Below are positions 60,601 through 64,000 of a DNA stretch of 64,000 bases, in pieces. The DNA lies in assembly GCA_963971285.1 (NCBI GenBank), contig OZ020256.1, positions 436,501-500,500 of the forward strand. Reading direction: 5' to 3'. This DNA is from Astropecten irregularis (Eukaryota; Echinodermata; Asteroidea; Paxillosida; Astropectinidae). Within the stretch, counting starts at the first letter, position 1. Each line of letters starts with the position of its first letter. Both the position numbers and the translations under genes were made by a program. The notes below the pieces were generated by a model. The model did no database searches. It was not told where the DNA came from and saw only the letters and a program-made list of their open reading frames with translations.

Positions 60601-63048
60601 CACTGTAAAAAAATTGGGCAAAAAAATGCCCAACTTATTGCCCAATGTTGGTACAATAGTCAACATGTACATCTATTGGGCAATTATTACCCAACGGTCG
60701 TTGGGCACTGACATTACTTAATAATTAAGCAAACCAATTACCCAAAAGTTGGTCATATAGTATTTACCAACTTTCGGTTAGCGTAGTTTGCCCAAGAGTT
60801 GGTCATGATAGGTTTCCCATTTTTGTAGCAGTAAAAGTTACACAATTGTTGGTTAATCAGTTTGCCTAATTTGTTGGGCCAATTTGAGAAATTTTGTACA
60901 ATAGTTGGGAACTTTCTATGAAATACTTGGGCAATGGTATATCGGTTTATGACCAGTTGTTGGTAAATTGTCGCTCACTGTCATCATACGTTGGGCAAAA
61001 ATCTATTGAAAACGCTCAATAGTTGGAACTGAATTTAACCATATAATGGGTAATTCTTTTTCAACAGTTGGTTAATAAATGACTCCACAAAAAGTTTTGT
61101 TTCTCTGTCTTCTTTTTTATTAAAAAACAAACATGTTCTACCCAACAAGTCTTAAAAACATACAACTTTCTTTCAAATTGAAGAACAAATACATGTATAA
61201 GAAAAGAATAAGTTGTCTCAAATAAGCCTAAATAACAAGTTTTTGTCGATGTATTTGAAACTTTAAAAATTATGACAGATGATACAACGTATTCGTTGTA
61301 AAACATGTCGTAGCACTTTATCCTCAAAACTTGCTTGCAAATTTTAAAGAGAAATAGGAAAAGCATAAGCACTTTTAGTCAGTCTTTCAAAATAAATATT
61401 CTGCAAAGAAAAACAATTTGCTTGGAAACATTTTCTTTTCTGGAACTTCTTTATAAGGCACTTGACATACCTTTATGAAGTAGCCGACGTTCCAAAAAAT
61501 TGTTTGATTGTTTAGAAAAATTAATATTAAATGTCCTTCAGTTTTTCTTGCAAATTGAAACAATTTTTGCAAGGTCCTCTAAGTCCATACGCTTCAGATG
61601 CCAGCATTGTCTTTTGTCTTGACTGCTGCAAGCTTCTTGTCTGTACACACATTTCTCCAAGAAAGTCCATGCCCCTTGACACTCACAATTCAGTATGTAG
61701 TGGGTATTGTAGCACACATCAAATGCTTCCAGGATATAATGGCTGAGGAATGGCTTGCGTCTCAATGATGACGAAGGCATTTCTGGATTCCAGATGACTC
61801 GCACTGCTCAGTGATAGTACAAACGGCTGTAGATGAGTCTTTGGATTCTCATGTAGATGCTGTGGCATATTGATGATGTCCTGCATAATGAAAAAGAAAA
61901 TGTCATAATTGTTTACATGTAGGAACTGATTTGGTCATCTTTTGAATTATATTTTTTATTTGGTTTAGTTTTGTGTATCATTATTTTCTATGGATATTGC
62001 TCCCAAATGTTGGAAAATAATTACCCAACAATATTGACGAACATAGCCAAATGTTGGGTAGAATGGGAACGTGTTCCCAACTTTGAGGGAAAGTAGGATT
62101 GGCACCACAACATTGGCAAACCAGGACCTCTTTTCCACATTATTTGGGCAATGAGTAATACATGAATCGGGAGATAGTGGTGCAAACTACTCAACAGTTT
62201 AGAAAAGCAAGCAAAGATACCCATTTGTTCAGGAGAATGGGAACAAATGCCCAATCTTGGGACACAAGGAGCATGCTTATTCCCAATCACTGATGAGAAG
62301 GGGCCCATATTACAAATGTCGTTATATTAATGAATTTGTTATCAAAATGTATCATCACATGCATAACGATTCTTGATATGGTGAAGCGAAGGATGATGGT
62401 ATTCCATGGAAAACAATAGACCTGGTATGACTTATGCTAAACATTGGGCCTATGTCGATTATGGACTCGTCTTGCACATATTAAGAACTGCAACCACGGG
62501 CTCGACGCACATGTCACACATTAGCAAACATGTCAATTAATGTATCATAAGTTATCTTTATAACAGTAACACCTATAGTTTTTGAGACATAATGCCACAA
62601 AATTCTCACCTTCCAAACACGTCTATTACGGTGCTAAAGCCCCACCTCTCCAGCAAGCCTAGTAGTAAATCACTTCGTGATCCGCCATTTCATCTCTAAA
62701 CGTTGCAGTAGTGTCCGTTAATATGACATTTTCCTCTAATGCGCGTGCGCACAATGTTTCAATTCCCAATAATTGGAAACTTTAAACCGATCCATTGGAA
62801 TTATGCCCATCTGTTGAGATTATTATCCCAGTTTCTACCCAACACTTCGTGGTTGGATCAAGTAATGTAATAAAACATATTAATTTGGCAATGTTTATCC
62901 AACTAATCTTACTAAAAAAGCTTCCAACGTTGGTCAACTCTTTAAATTGCCCAACTCCCAAATTTACTCAATCGTTGAACAAAAATTCACCAACAATTTG
63001 CAAATAAAGTTTACCCAGTATTACTTTGCCCAGCATTTTTTTACAGTG
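60601..63048. mobile_element. 2.45-kb CACTA-like non-autonomous DNA transposon
   Basis: It begins CACTGTAAAAAAATTGGGCA and ends TGCCCAGCATTTTTTTACAGTG. ATA flanks both ends (60598-60600 and 63049-63051), a 3-bp repeat. Both subterminal regions (60610-61080 and about 62000-63030) are packed with TTGGGCAA/TTGGTNAA/CCCAACNTT motifs in both orientations. CACT(A/G) ends, 3-bp target duplications and dense subterminal motifs are features of the EnSpm/CACTA superfamily. There is no transposase reading frame, so mobility would need a partner in trans. Confidence 0.75.
61543..61880 (-). pseudogene. Frameshifted terminal exon inside the CACTA-like element
   Basis: On the minus strand a good acceptor (TTTTTCATTATGCAG) precedes 61880. 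The frame then reads DIINMPQHLHENPKTHLQPF and further ESRNAFVIIETQAIPQPL before running into a stop. A one-base shift near 61735 restores an open frame with LEAFDVCYNTHYILNCECQG and AWTFLEKCVYRQ, to a stop at about 61543. The two pieces together resemble, from memory, the C-terminus of uncharacterised multi-copy proteins of fish and invertebrates (pattern QPFI...AFVV.E.Q.....L.AFD..Y..HYVLN..Y..). The assignment is tentative. The break marks it as non-functional or as needing a sequence check. Confidence 0.45.
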
Positions 63049-63051
63049 ATA

Positions 63052-64000
63052 TGCAAACAACATGTAGTTACCTATTTTGACCTGGCCCTAAAATGACGGC
63101 ACCCTATTTTTGAAGGGAAGTGGCAAAATAACGTTGAGCAATGAGCCTAGATAATGGTGGAAACATAATGAGATGCTGTAAAAGCGATAGTGAAGGAATT
63201 TATGGCCTTATCACTCACGATAAAACTTGATAAGAGTTTGATACCACAGAAAATGTATAGACACCTGCTGGCACTGAGGTACATGCTCCAAAACAGCAAA
63301 CAATGTACCTGGACAACTTCGAAAATGCAGAACATTGACGGGTCTTGAACTTGAAGAGCAAGGCCCTGAAAGTTTTGGACTTTTGCCTAGAAATTAAGCC
63401 ACGACTTGGCGCCTTCTTAATTCGACAGTTTTGTGCTTTGATTGCATTTCCTAAGCCTACAGTAACAAAAGACTAGATTTTGTGTTGCAATGTTTTATGC
63501 AGTTTTTACTAATGTACTTATACCTGATGAAATTGATGAACGGAACACTTGATTAACCAGGGGTACATGAGTTGACGTCAAATACCGTTATAATTGAATC
63601 AACACAAAAGAGGATTGTCCAAGTTAGGAAGGATTATCCTATTGTTGTTTTATGAGATCAGCGTGTCTGAGTGGTCCTCATCTTTACAATGCGGAAAAGA
63701 CAAAAAATAATAACAATGACATGACAGTCTGCTCACAAGTAATAATCCCACTTTATACACAGGTCTGTGTTTATTTGCCGTTGCCATGGGAAACGTTAAC
63801 TAGTCAAAAGAGCCTCGCAATCGCATGCGTGGTTGAAGAAACAAGACGAAAACGTCGGTGACCAATTTTTATTTGGATGATTATTTGTGCTATGACGTCT
63901 TTCATAGGCCCTTCCTTTGATTGGTTGGCTGTGTACATATTACTGAGGTCAATAAGTGTCAGTTGCTGTACGCCCACGTGCCGAGTACACAATACACACA
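63052..64000. other. Non-coding right edge
   Basis: No exon or repeat that I can support. Two short frames near 63652-63992 have no recognisable domain. Confidence 0.4.

Overview
The window is eukaryotic nuclear DNA: three genes with consensus introns, long AT-rich intergenic stretches and many small transposon-derived repeats. The genes are vertebrate-like (cyclic nucleotide-gated channel alpha subunit, fucose-1-phosphate guanylyltransferase, GnT-IV) but compact. With the dense short inverted-repeat elements and tRNA-derived SINEs this suggests a marine invertebrate deuterostome, most likely an echinoderm. I cannot name the species from sequence alone.

Layout. At the left, the 5' end of a minus-strand MGAT4-like gene (Golgi N-acetylglucosaminyltransferase IV) covers about 7227-15822 in three exons; its catalytic exons would lie beyond the left edge. 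Its introns and flank hold a 75-bp minisatellite with a 7-monomer higher-order repeat (2310-3590), small inverted-repeat elements, and a 2.28-kb foldback element (8419-10695). From 16 to 33 kb there is no recognised coding gene, only repeats, a weak nonsense-interrupted coding remnant near 17.3-17.6 kb and a CG-richer candidate promoter or first exon at 22.15-22.69 kb. A complete CNGA-type channel lies on the plus strand (33475-41773, three coding exons, 751 codons excluding stop). A complete FPGT gene follows (48587-51471, three coding exons, 589 aa). From 51.5 kb to the end no complete gene is visible; a candidate promoter and first exon lies at 56.36-56.66 kb. A 2.45-kb element with CACTG termini, a 3-bp flanking repeat and arrays of TTGGGCAA-like motifs (60601-63048) carries a frameshifted exon remnant.

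Functionally, FPGT (GDP-fucose salvage) and MGAT4 (N-glycan branching) both serve glycan synthesis but sit on opposite strands about 33 kb apart with the channel between, so no shared regulation is implied. All three gene models were assembled by hand from consensus splice sites and phase continuity: MGAT4 phase 1/1/1, CNGA phase 2/1, FPGT phase 1/1. The repeat families (Harbinger-like GAGCC-rich MITEs, TAAAGG-ended TA-flanked MITEs, GGGGTCGATTT-ended MITEs, SINEs) recur across introns and intergenic DNA. CTCF-like motifs lie in convergent orientation on both sides of FPGT.
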